Positions 34,481-42,360 of a stretch of DNA of 64,000 bases are shown piece after piece. The position numbers and the translations under genes are program-made. The stretch's first letter is position 1. The number at the start of each line of letters is the position of its first letter. The DNA is from Streptomyces werraensis (GTDB lineage: Bacteria > Actinomycetota > Actinomycetes > Streptomycetales > Streptomycetaceae): assembly GCA_014656175.1 (NCBI GenBank), contig BNBX01000001.1:762264-826263 (forward strand), written 5' to 3'. The notes under the pieces are model-generated. The model made no database searches, was not told where the DNA came from, and was given only the letters and a program-made list of their open reading frames with translations.

Positions 34481-37029
34481 GCGGACCGGGAACACAGGGG
34501 CCCGTGGCGCCCGCGACGCCCGCACAGGAGCGGACCGCCTGTCAGCGTCCCGAGTGCGACGGCACGTACGACGACGTCGGCGGGGGCGAGCTGTACTGCG
34601 ACACGTGCGGTCTGGCGCCCGTGGTGTCGCCGACGGGCCTGGTGGCCTCACCGCCGACGGGCATCACGGCGGGCGGACACGACTCGCAGGGCGCGCGCTC
34701 GGGGAGCGGGGGCGCGGGCAGCGGCCGCAGTTCGCGCACGTCCTCCCAGTCGTCGAAGTCCCGCCGCTCCGTCTCGGGGCGGCTGTCCCGTTCGCTGTCC
34801 GGCCGGACGGCGGCGGGCCGCTCGGTGTCGGTGCGCAGCTCCGGCTCGGGCGGCAGCAGTTCGGGGCGGGGCCGGCTGGGGGCGGGGCTGGTGCAGGTGC
34901 CGCCGATCCCGCGGCCCGATCCGCGGCGGATGGTGCTGGACAACCCGGAGGTGCCGGAGCGCAAGCGGTTCTGCTCGCGGTCGGACTGCGGGGCGCCGGT
35001 CGGCCGCGCCCGCACCGGCCGGCCGGGCCGTACGGAGGGCTTCTGCACCAAGTGCGGCCACCCGTACTCGTTCGTGCCGAAGCTGCGCCCCGGTGACGTG
35101 GTGCACGGCCAGTACGAGGTGGTCGGCTGTCTGGCGCACGGCGGGCTCGGCTGGATCTACCTGGCCGTGGACCGCGCGGTGGCCGACCGGTGGGTGGTGC
35201 TGAAGGGCCTGCTGGACACGGGCGACCAGGACGCGATGGCGGCGGCCATCTCCGAGCGCCGCTTCCTCGCGGAGATCGAGCACGCCAACATCGTGCGGAT
35301 CTACAACTTCGTCGAGCACCTCGACCAGCGCACCGGCTCCCTCGACGGCTACATCGTCATGGAGTACGTCGGCGGCAAGTCGCTGAAGGAGATCGCCAAC
35401 GCCCGCCGCACCCCGGAGGGCAGGCGTGACCCGCTGCCGGTGGAGCAGGCGTGCGCGTACGGCATCGAGGCGCTGGAGGCGCTCGGGCATCTGCACAGCC
35501 GCAACCTGCTGTACTGCGACTTCAAGGTCGACAACGCGATCCAGACCGAGGACCAGCTGAAGCTGATCGACATGGGCGCGGTGCGGCGGACGGACGACGA
35601 CGAGTCGGCCATCTACGGCACGGTCGGCTACCAGGCGCCGGAGGTCGCCGAGGCCGGCCCGTCGGTGGCGTCCGACCTGTACACGGTCGCCCGCACCCTC
35701 GCGGTCCTCACCTTCGACTTCCAGGGCTACACCAACGTCTACGCGGACTCCCTGCCGGACCCGGACACCATCGAGGTGTTCCGGCAGTACGAGTCCTTCT
35801 ACCGGCTGCTCGTGCGGGCCACGGACCCGGACCCGGCGCGCCGGTTCGCCTCCGCGCAGGAGATGGCGGAGCAGCTGACGGGCGTGCTGCGGGAGGTCGT
35901 CTCGCTCCAGTCGGGGCAGGCGCGCCCGGCGCTCTCGACGCTGTTCGGTCCTGAACTGCGGGTGACCGACACGGAGTTGTTCCCCGCGCTGGACGGCGAC
36001 GTGTCCCGTCTCGGCGCCCGCCGTCTCCGGACCCGCGGGGGCGCGCTCGTCCCGCCGCCCGCGCTGCCCCGCTCCTCCGCCTCCCTGGTGCGGCCCGTGG
36101 ACTGCCCCACGGCCGCTCTCGCGCTGCCCGTGCCGCACGTCCAGCCCACCGACCCCAACGCCGGTTTCCTCGCGGGTCTGCTGACGTCCGCGCCCGGCGA
36201 GCTGATCCACGCGCTGTCCGCCGCGCCCGACCCGTCGGCCGAGACCCGGCTGCGCGCGGTGCGGGCCCGGCTGGAGACGGGCGAGTGGGCGACCGCGCTG
36301 GAGGCGCTGGACGCGCTGGAGGCGCAGGACCCCGACGACTGGCGGGTGGTCTGGTACCGGGGCGTGGCCTCGCTGGTCACCGGCGACCACGAGGGCGCGG
36401 CGCTCGCCTTCGACGCGGTCTACGACGCCTTCCCGGGCGAGATCGCGCCGAAGCTGGCGCTGGCGCTGTGCGCGGAGGTGCTGGGGCAACTGGACAACGC
36501 GGCCGAGTACTACCGGCTGGTGTGGTCCACCGACCCGAGCTATGTCAGCGCCGCGTTCGGGCTGGCCCGGGTGCAGCTGGCGGCGGGCGACCGGCACGGC
36601 GCCGTGCGCACGCTGGAGTCGGTGCCGGAGTCCTCCATCCACTACACCGCCGCCCGGGTCGCGGCCGTCCGGGCGCGGCTGCGGGGGCGCACGGCCACCG
36701 CGGCCGACGCGCCGTTCCTGGACGACCTGACCGCCGCCGCGGGACAGGTCGAGGCCCTGGAGTCGTACGGTCTGGATCCGGCGCGCCGCGAGCTGTTGGC
36801 GGCGGAGGTCCTCGGTTGCGGACTGGACTGGGTACTCTCCGGGGGCCAGGGTTCCGCTCCTCCCGCCGCCGGGGGGCGGACGCTGCTCGGCAGCGGCCTG
36901 GACGAGCGCGGGCTGCGCTTCGGCCTGGAGCGCTCGTACCGCACGCTGGCCCGGCTGGCGCGCAGCGGCGAGGAGAGGATCGACCTGGTGGAACGTGCCA
37001 ATCGTTACCGCCCCCGGACGTGGGTGTAG
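34477..37029 (+). CDS. pknG: PknG-type serine/threonine protein kinase with zinc ribbons and TPR-like C-terminus
   Basis: The 850-residue protein is longer than the 750-residue M. tuberculosis PknG. Order: first zinc ribbon (CQRPEC, YCDTCG; about 22-48), Ser/Gly-rich linker, rubredoxin-like ribbon (FCSRSDCG, FCTKCGH; about 165-200), kinase domain at about 210-480, then TPR-like helices at about 560-850. The catalytic Lys is Lys243 (WVVLKGLL), the catalytic Asp Asp348 in YCDFKVDN, and the DFG motif reads DMG. In actinobacteria PknG phosphorylates FHA proteins (GarA/OdhI) that control 2-oxoglutarate dehydrogenase and glutamate dehydrogenase. Cytosolic; coupled to the upstream gene by ATGA. Confidence 0.9.
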   Translation: MSGPGTQGPVAPATPAQERTACQRPECDGTYDDVGGGELYCDTCGLAPVVSPTGLVASPPTGITAGGHDSQGARSGSGGAGSGRSSRTSSQSSKSRRSVSGRLSRSLSGRTAAGRSVSVRSSGSGGSSSGRGRLGAGLVQVPPIPRPDPRRMVLDNPEVPERKRFCSRSDCGAPVGRARTGRPGRTEGFCTKCGHPYSFVPKLRPGDVVHGQYEVVGCLAHGGLGWIYLAVDRAVADRWVVLKGLLDTGDQDAMAAAISERRFLAEIEHANIVRIYNFVEHLDQRTGSLDGYIVMEYVGGKSLKEIANARRTPEGRRDPLPVEQACAYGIEALEALGHLHSRNLLYCDFKVDNAIQTEDQLKLIDMGAVRRTDDDESAIYGTVGYQAPEVAEAGPSVASDLYTVARTLAVLTFDFQGYTNVYADSLPDPDTIEVFRQYESFYRLLVRATDPDPARRFASAQEMAEQLTGVLREVVSLQSGQARPALSTLFGPELRVTDTELFPALDGDVSRLGARRLRTRGGALVPPPALPRSSASLVRPVDCPTAALALPVPHVQPTDPNAGFLAGLLTSAPGELIHALSAAPDPSAETRLRAVRARLETGEWATALEALDALEAQDPDDWRVVWYRGVASLVTGDHEGAALAFDAVYDAFPGEIAPKLALALCAEVLGQLDNAAEYYRLVWSTDPSYVSAAFGLARVQLAAGDRHGAVRTLESVPESSIHYTAARVAAVRARLRGRTATAADAPFLDDLTAAAGQVEALESYGLDPARRELLAAEVLGCGLDWVLSGGQGSAPPAAGGRTLLGSGLDERGLRFGLERSYRTLARLARSGEERIDLVERANRYRPRTWV

Positions 37030-37032
37030 TTG

Positions 37033-38772
37033 ATGTCGCAGATGCCCCAGCAGGCCGCGCTGTCGAAATGCCCGAGCTGCGAGGAACCCCTCGAGTCGGG
37101 TGATCGTTTCTGCGGCGCATGCGGATACGACTTGTCGGCCGTCCCGGCCCGGCCGGTGGACGAGCCGACGATCGCCATGACCGGCACGGTGCCACCCCGG
37201 CCGGCGCCGCCGGCCGCCCCGCCCGCCTGGCCCGCCCCGGCCGTGGTCCCCCCGCCGGCTCCCGCCCCGAGCGCGGTTCCTCCGCCCCCTCCGGCCCACC
37301 CGGCGGCGGCCCCTCACGCCGCGGTCGCACCGACGCCCGGCACCCCGCCGGCCGGCGGCACCGCGCACCCGGCGGAGGCCGGCCGGCCTGCGGCCGCCGT
37401 CCCGTACGCGGATGCGGCAGCGCGTCAGGCGGCAACCGGCGCGCAGGCGTCGGCCCCGAGCGCGTACGCGGCCGACGGCCCGCCGCACCCCGCGGCACCC
37501 GGCCCGCACCCGACGGCCCCCGACGCGCACGCCGTGCACCCGGCAGCGCCCCACCCCACCCCGGCGGCGCCCAACGCCCACGCCGTGCCCGCGAGTGACG
37601 CCGCGTCGGCCGGAGGCCCCGTCCACCCGGCAGCAGCCGGCCAGGGCCCGGCCGCGGCCGGCCGGCCGGCCCCTGCCCCGGGCGCGCCCGCGCGGCCCGG
37701 CGCCGCCCCGACGGGTGTTCAGGGAACGTCCGTTCCCGCGCAGCCCGCGCCCTCCGGCGGGGTCCGGCTCGACCGGCAGGCGTCGGACGAGGGCGGCGGC
37801 GGGGACGACTACACCCTTCAGGCGCCCGACCCCCGCGTCGCGGCCGAGCCGCACGCCGCCGTGTGTGTGGCGTGCCGCGCAGGCCGGGTGGACGACGACG
37901 GATACTGCGAGAACTGCGGCCACGCCCAGCCGCGCGAACGGGACCACATGGAACAGGAATGCGGCCCCGTCGCCGCGGTCAGCGACCGCGGCCTGCGGCA
38001 CCACCGCAACGAGGACGCCTTCGCCGTCGGCACGACCACGCTGCCCGACGGCTCCCCCGTGTCCGTGGCGGTCGTCTGTGACGGCGTCTCCTCGGCGACC
38101 CGCCCCGACGAGGCGTCACTCGCCGCCTCCCGCGCGGCGAACGCTTCCCTGCTCGACGCCCTGCCGCGCGGCACGCACCCGCAGCAGGCGATGCACGAGG
38201 CGATCCTCGCCGCCTCCGAGTCGGTCAACGCCCTGGCGGACGAACAGCCCGCGGAGGCACGCGAGCACGCCCCGCAGCAGAACGCGCCCGCGTGCACGAT
38301 CGTCGGCGCCGTGGTGACCGCGGGCCTGCTGGTCGTGGGCTGGGTCGGCGACAGCCGGGTGTACTGGATCCCGGTGGACCGTTCCGCCCCGCCGGCGCGG
38401 CTGACCGAGGACGACTCGTGGGCCGCGCAGATGGTCGCCGCGGGGCTGATGGGCGAGGCCGAGGCGTACGCCGACCACCGCGCGCACGCGATCACCGGCT
38501 GGCTCGGCGCGGACGCCTACGAACTGGAGCCGCACACGGCCGCGTTCAAGCCGGACCGCCCCGGTGTGGTCGTGGTCTGCACGGACGGTCTGTGGAACTA
38601 CGCCGAGTCCGCGGACGAGATGGCCGAGGCAATGCCCGCCGACGCCGCCGCGCGCCCCCTGCACGCCGCCCGCGTACTGGTCGGTCATGCCCTCGACGGC
38701 GGCGGCCACGACAACGTAACAGTGGCACTGGTGCCGTTCCCCGCCGCCCCGCGAGGGGCAGGATCGGCCTGA
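37033..38772 (+). CDS. PP2C-family serine/threonine phosphatase with two zinc ribbons
   Basis: The 579-residue protein starts at the ATG at 37033, three bases past the kinase stop (TTG 37030 is also possible). Zinc ribbon 1 (CPSCEEPL, FCGACGYDL) opens it, followed by a 200-residue Pro/Ala/His-rich linker with repeated HPAAP and DAHAV-like units. Then come ribbon 2 (CVACRAGRVDDDGYCENCGH) and a PP2C domain at about 310-575. Metal-binding Asp residues are visible in RHHRNEDAFAVG, VVCDGVSS, GWVGDSRVYW, CTDGLWNY and GGHDNVTVALV. It is the natural antagonist of the kinase next door. Confidence 0.93.
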   Translation: MSQMPQQAALSKCPSCEEPLESGDRFCGACGYDLSAVPARPVDEPTIAMTGTVPPRPAPPAAPPAWPAPAVVPPPAPAPSAVPPPPPAHPAAAPHAAVAPTPGTPPAGGTAHPAEAGRPAAAVPYADAAARQAATGAQASAPSAYAADGPPHPAAPGPHPTAPDAHAVHPAAPHPTPAAPNAHAVPASDAASAGGPVHPAAAGQGPAAAGRPAPAPGAPARPGAAPTGVQGTSVPAQPAPSGGVRLDRQASDEGGGGDDYTLQAPDPRVAAEPHAAVCVACRAGRVDDDGYCENCGHAQPRERDHMEQECGPVAAVSDRGLRHHRNEDAFAVGTTTLPDGSPVSVAVVCDGVSSATRPDEASLAASRAANASLLDALPRGTHPQQAMHEAILAASESVNALADEQPAEAREHAPQQNAPACTIVGAVVTAGLLVVGWVGDSRVYWIPVDRSAPPARLTEDDSWAAQMVAAGLMGEAEAYADHRAHAITGWLGADAYELEPHTAAFKPDRPGVVVVCTDGLWNYAESADEMAEAMPADAAARPLHAARVLVGHALDGGGHDNVTVALVPFPAAPRGAGSA

Positions 38773-38794
38773 GGCCGCGCACCGCGCGCCGAAC

Positions 38795-38887
38795 GCGGCA
38801 CACGCACGCACGCGTGTGCCGCACCCGCGTGCCGCGTACGGCCGGCCTCGCACGGGGAAGCTTCAACGGACCGGAGGGGACCGGTCC
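38795..38887 (+). promoter_or_regulatory. Tandem hairpins between the phosphatase and VWA genes (attenuator or internal terminator candidate)
   Basis: Stem 1: 38795-38805 with 38812-38822 (11 bp, GCGGCACACGC). Stem 2: GGACCGG at 38868-38874 with CCGGTCC at 38881-38887 (7 bp, AGGGGA loop). They lie in the only large gap inside the cassette, so expression of the VWA and FHA genes may be uncoupled or reduced. Confidence 0.45.
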
Positions 38888-38942
38888 TTGAGGACGTCGT
38901 CGCCCCGCGCCGTCGGGGCACCGGAGGGGGAGCGAACCAGGC

Positions 38943-40325
38943 ATGGCCATTTTCTCGAAATCGAACGTGCCGCAGTTCTCGGTGGACGTGTACCAGAACG
39001 AGTACCTGCCGGAAGGGGGCCGCGAGGTCAACGCGGTGGTGACGGTCACGGCGACCGGCGGCGGCACCATCGGCAGCGCGGTGGCGGCGCCGCACCTGTA
39101 CTCGCCCGGCGAGGGCCCGTCGGCGGCGGTGGTCCTGATGGTCGACTGCTCGGGCTCGATGGATTACCCGCCGACGAAGATGCGCAACGCGCGGGACGCC
39201 ACGGCCGCCGCGATCGACACCCTGCGCGACGGCGTGCGCTTCGCGGTGGTCGCCGGCACCCACCTCGCGCGGGAGGTGTACCCGGGCGACGGCGGGCTCG
39301 CGGTGGCCGGACCGGACACCCGGGAGCAGGCCAAGCAGGCGCTGCGGAAGCTCGGCGCGGGCGGCGGCACGGCGATCGGGACATGGCTGCGCCGCGCCGA
39401 CCGGCTGCTGGCGTCGGCGGACGTGGCGATCCGGCACGGCATCCTGCTCACCGACGGCCGCAACGAGCACGAGTCGCCGGAGGACCTGAAGGCGGCGCTG
39501 GACGCCTGCGCCGGACGGTTCACCTGTGACGCCCGCGGCGTGGGCACCGACTGGGAAGTGAAAGAAGTCACAGGCATCGCCTCGGCCCTGCTTGGCACGG
39601 CCGACATCGTCGCCGACCCGGCCGGACTCGCGGCAGACTTCACGCGGATGATGGAAACGGCGATGGGCAAGGAGGTCGCGGACGTCTCGCTGCGTCTGTG
39701 GACCCCGGCCGGCGCCACCGTCAGGTTCGTCAAGCAGGTCGCGCCCACGGTGGAGGAGCTGACCGACAGGCGCACCGAGGCGGGCCCACGCGCGGGCGAC
39801 TACCCGCTCGGTTCCTGGGGCGACGAGTCCCGTGACTACCACCTCTGCGTGGAGGTGCCGCCCGCCGCCGTGGGCCAGGAGATGCTCGCGGCGCGCGTCT
39901 CGCTGGTCATCCCGCACGCCGGTGGCACCTCCCGTTCGAGCGCGGCCGGGAGTGGGGGAGGCGGCGTGCAGAACCTGGGCGCGCAGGGGCTGGTGCGGGC
40001 CGTGTGGACGGACGACCTGGCCGCGTCGACGTCGATCAACCCTCAGGTCGCCCACTACACGGGCCAGGCCGAACTGGCGGAAGTCATCCAAGAAGGGCTG
40101 GATCTGCGCAAAGTGGGAGATATGGACGGGGCAACGGCCAAGCTGGGCCGTGCCGTTCAGCTCGCGAGCGTCTCCGGCAACGCCGATACTGCGAAACTGC
40201 TTGCGAAGGTGGTGGACGTCGTCGACGCCGCGACCGGTACTGTGCGACTGAAGACGAAGGTCGAGGAGGCCGACGAGATGACACTCGAGACACGGTCGAC
40301 CAAGACTGTTCGTGTAAAGAAATGA
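38943..40325 (+). CDS. VWA-domain protein with MIDAS motif
   Basis: The 460-residue soluble protein begins with a 55-residue beta-rich segment, then a von Willebrand factor A domain at about 60-235 with a complete MIDAS (Asp68 in DCSGS, a downstream Thr, and TDGRNEHES). A C-terminal region with Val/Ala-rich strands and helices follows. No signal peptide is seen, so the protein is cytosolic. VWA domains bind partner proteins through a divalent metal. Its place between a PP2C phosphatase and an FHA protein suggests a scaffold in phosphosignalling. The exact role is unknown. Confidence 0.9.
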   Translation: MAIFSKSNVPQFSVDVYQNEYLPEGGREVNAVVTVTATGGGTIGSAVAAPHLYSPGEGPSAAVVLMVDCSGSMDYPPTKMRNARDATAAAIDTLRDGVRFAVVAGTHLAREVYPGDGGLAVAGPDTREQAKQALRKLGAGGGTAIGTWLRRADRLLASADVAIRHGILLTDGRNEHESPEDLKAALDACAGRFTCDARGVGTDWEVKEVTGIASALLGTADIVADPAGLAADFTRMMETAMGKEVADVSLRLWTPAGATVRFVKQVAPTVEELTDRRTEAGPRAGDYPLGSWGDESRDYHLCVEVPPAAVGQEMLAARVSLVIPHAGGTSRSSAAGSGGGGVQNLGAQGLVRAVWTDDLAASTSINPQVAHYTGQAELAEVIQEGLDLRKVGDMDGATAKLGRAVQLASVSGNADTAKLLAKVVDVVDAATGTVRLKTKVEEADEMTLETRSTKTVRVKK

Positions 40326-40366
40326 TCTGCAAGTAATCGAGCCCGGCCCCTCGGGGTTGGAGAAAC

Positions 40367-40384
40367 CCGGTCGGAAACGACCGG
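40367..40384 (+). promoter_or_regulatory. Hairpin with GAAA tetraloop upstream of the FHA gene
   Basis: CCGGTCG-GAAA-CGACCGG at 40367-40384 is a perfect 7-bp stem with a stable GNRA loop, ending 24 bases before the FHA start codon and just before its purine-rich ribosome binding site. It could stabilise a processed mRNA end or modulate translation. Confidence 0.4.
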
Positions 40385-40408
40385 AAAAGGAGAGGGGGAA
40401 GCGCCGAC

Positions 40409-41671
40409 ATGCCGACCTGCCCGAACGGACACCAGTCGGGTTCCGACGACTGGTGCGAGGTGTGCGGTCACCGCATGGCGGGTGCCGTGCCTCCACCTCC
40501 TCCCCCGCCGCCGGCGCCCGGTGGCGGCGGCTACGGCTTCCCGCCGCCCGGCGGCCCCGGTGGCCCGGGCGGCGCTCCGGGCGGCCCCGGCGGCTACGGC
40601 GGTCCCGGCGCTCAGCCGGAGCTGTGCCCGCAGTGCCGCACGCCGCGTGAGGGCGGTGCGCCGTTCTGCGAGGAGTGCCGGTGGAACTTCCTCACCAACA
40701 CGGCGACCTCGTACACCCCGGCCGCCCCGCGCCCGCCGGCCCCCGGCCCGGGCGGTCCCGGCGGCGGCCCCGGTGGTCCCGGCGGACCCTTCGGGCAGCA
40801 GCCGCCCCCACCGTCGTACGGCGGCGGTGACGGGTTCGACTACCAGAGCTCGCGCCCCTCGCAGGTGAACCGGCCCGCCGAGCCGATCCCGCCGGGCCCG
40901 CCCGGCTTCGGCGGCGAGCCCTCGCGCCCGGTCCCGCCCCCGCCCCCGCCCGGCCGCGGCAACCCGGGCGGTCCCGGCGGCCCGCAGGGGCCCGGTGCTC
41001 CGCAGGCGTTCCACTCCGGTCCCCCGGCACCTCCCGGCTTCCCGCAGGAGACCGGCCGTCCGCCGCAGGGCGGCGGCCCGTCGTACGGCGGCGGAGACGA
41101 CGACTGGGTGATCTCCCCGCCGAACGGCCCCGGCGGGCACGGCGGCCCCGGCGGTCCCAACGGCCCCGGCGGGCACGGCGGTTACGGTTACCCGCAGCAG
41201 GGCGGCACCCAGGCGCCTCCCGGACCCGGCGGTTTCCCGCAGCAGCCGCGGCAGCAGCAGGGCCCGGTCACCTGGACGGCGACCATCGGCCCCGACCGCG
41301 AGTACTTCATGGCGATGATGCAGCGCTCCGGCCCCGAGGCCGCGGGCCTGAACCTGCCCGCGTACTCACCCGAGCAGCAGCGCACGCTCACCGGCAACCA
41401 GATCACCATCGGCCGCCGCCGGCACTCCACCGGCGACACCCCCGACATCGATCTGTCCACCCCGCCGGAGGACCCGGGCGTCTCGCACCAGCACGCGGTG
41501 CTGGTGCAGCAGCCGGACGGCAGCTGGGCGGTCGTCGACCAGAACTCGACGAACGGCACGACGGTCAACGGCTCCGAGGAGCCCATCCAGCCGTTCGTCC
41601 CGGTCCCGCTGCAGGACGGCGACCGGGTCCACGTGGGCGCGTGGACGACGATCACCATCCGCCGGGGCTGA
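40409..41671 (+). CDS. FHA-domain phosphothreonine-binding protein with zinc ribbons
   Basis: The 420-residue protein opens with a ribbon motif (CPNGH, WCEVCGHRM), then a Gly/Pro linker, a second ribbon (LCPQCRTP, FCEECRW), and a 200-residue low-complexity Gly-Pro-Gly linker. The FHA domain lies at about 325-420 with the diagnostic IGRRRHS, SHQHAVL and NSTNGTTVNG. FHA domains read phosphothreonine; GarA/OdhI, the known PknG targets, are also FHA proteins but are far smaller. GAGAGGGGGAAG precedes the ATG. As the last gene of the cassette it is the likely reader or substrate of the kinase; that link is an inference. Confidence 0.93.
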   Translation: MPTCPNGHQSGSDDWCEVCGHRMAGAVPPPPPPPPAPGGGGYGFPPPGGPGGPGGAPGGPGGYGGPGAQPELCPQCRTPREGGAPFCEECRWNFLTNTATSYTPAAPRPPAPGPGGPGGGPGGPGGPFGQQPPPPSYGGGDGFDYQSSRPSQVNRPAEPIPPGPPGFGGEPSRPVPPPPPPGRGNPGGPGGPQGPGAPQAFHSGPPAPPGFPQETGRPPQGGGPSYGGGDDDWVISPPNGPGGHGGPGGPNGPGGHGGYGYPQQGGTQAPPGPGGFPQQPRQQQGPVTWTATIGPDREYFMAMMQRSGPEAAGLNLPAYSPEQQRTLTGNQITIGRRRHSTGDTPDIDLSTPPEDPGVSHQHAVLVQQPDGSWAVVDQNSTNGTTVNGSEEPIQPFVPVPLQDGDRVHVGAWTTITIRRG

Positions 41672-41680
41672 GCGCCGGCC

Positions 41681-41724
41681 GGCCCGGCCGGACGTACCTC
41701 TCCGTGAGGCCGTCCGGCCGGGCC
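41681..41724 (+). terminator. Terminator of the signalling cassette
   Basis: A 14-bp perfect stem (41681-41694 with 41711-41724, GGCCCGGCCGGACG and complement) with a smaller CCTC/GAGG stem in its loop closes the operon directly after the FHA stop. Confidence 0.8.
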
Positions 41725-41794
41725 AGGCACGCGGCACAGGGGGCGGGTCCTAGGCCTTGAGTCCTATGCCGTGGCGTCTGAGACCATGGACGGC

Positions 41795-42199
41795 GTGACA
41801 GAGATTCGGCGCGGCACGCTTCAGGAGCAGACCTTCTACGAGCAGGTCGGCGGGGAGGAGACCTTCCGCCGGCTCGTCCACCGTTTCTACCAGGGTGTGG
41901 CGGAGGACCCGCTGCTGCGGCCCATGTACCCGGAGGAGGACCTGGGCCCGGCCGAGGAGCGCCTCGCGCTGTTCCTCATGCAGTACTGGGGCGGTCCGAC
42001 CACCTACAGCCAGAACCGGGGCCATCCGCGGCTGCGGATGCGGCACGTCCCGTTCAAGGTCGACCGGGCGGCGCACGACGCGTGGCTGAAGCACATGCGG
42101 GACGCCGTGGACGAGCTGGGCCTGTCCGAGGAGCACGAGCAGACCCTGTGGAAGTACCTGACCTACGCGGCCGCCTCCATGATCAATTCGCCGGACTGA
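41795..42199 (+). CDS. glbO: Group II truncated haemoglobin (GlbO type)
   Basis: The 134-residue globin binds haem and O2 and is thought to aid oxygen supply or detoxification in actinobacteria. The 2-on-2 fold markers are visible: FYEQVGGEETFRRLVHRFY with the Tyr at B10, MYPEEDLGPAE, the proximal-His region RGHPRLRMRHVPF, and the group II Trp in ALWKYLTYAAASM-like LWKYLTYAA. GTG 41795 gives the family length; ATG 41786 and GTG 41771 are in-frame alternatives and no start has a strong ribosome binding site, so the message may be leaderless. Confidence 0.93.
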   Translation: MTEIRRGTLQEQTFYEQVGGEETFRRLVHRFYQGVAEDPLLRPMYPEEDLGPAEERLALFLMQYWGGPTTYSQNRGHPRLRMRHVPFKVDRAAHDAWLKHMRDAVDELGLSEEHEQTLWKYLTYAAASMINSPD

Positions 42200-42360
42200 C
42201 GGGCCCACGGCCGGCCGTGGTCACGCGGTCGTCACATACCGAGCACGAGACTCCGCATTGCGATCACGATCAGGTCAAAAGCGGACCCGGACCGATGCCT
42301 CCCGTCATGTCCCTCTGACAACATCCCCGAGAGGTCTGGACAACACGCGGGGGGTCGCGG

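Noticed and set aside
34648..38004. A 1118-codon open frame on the minus strand opposite the kinase and phosphatase genes.
   Set aside because: It is antisense shadow of high-GC coding DNA: Arg/Gly/Val-rich, no domain, no ribosome binding site, while the plus strand holds clear kinase and PP2C motifs. The same applies to minus-strand frames at 5857-8307, 24926-27475, 43534-45855 and 45677-48475.
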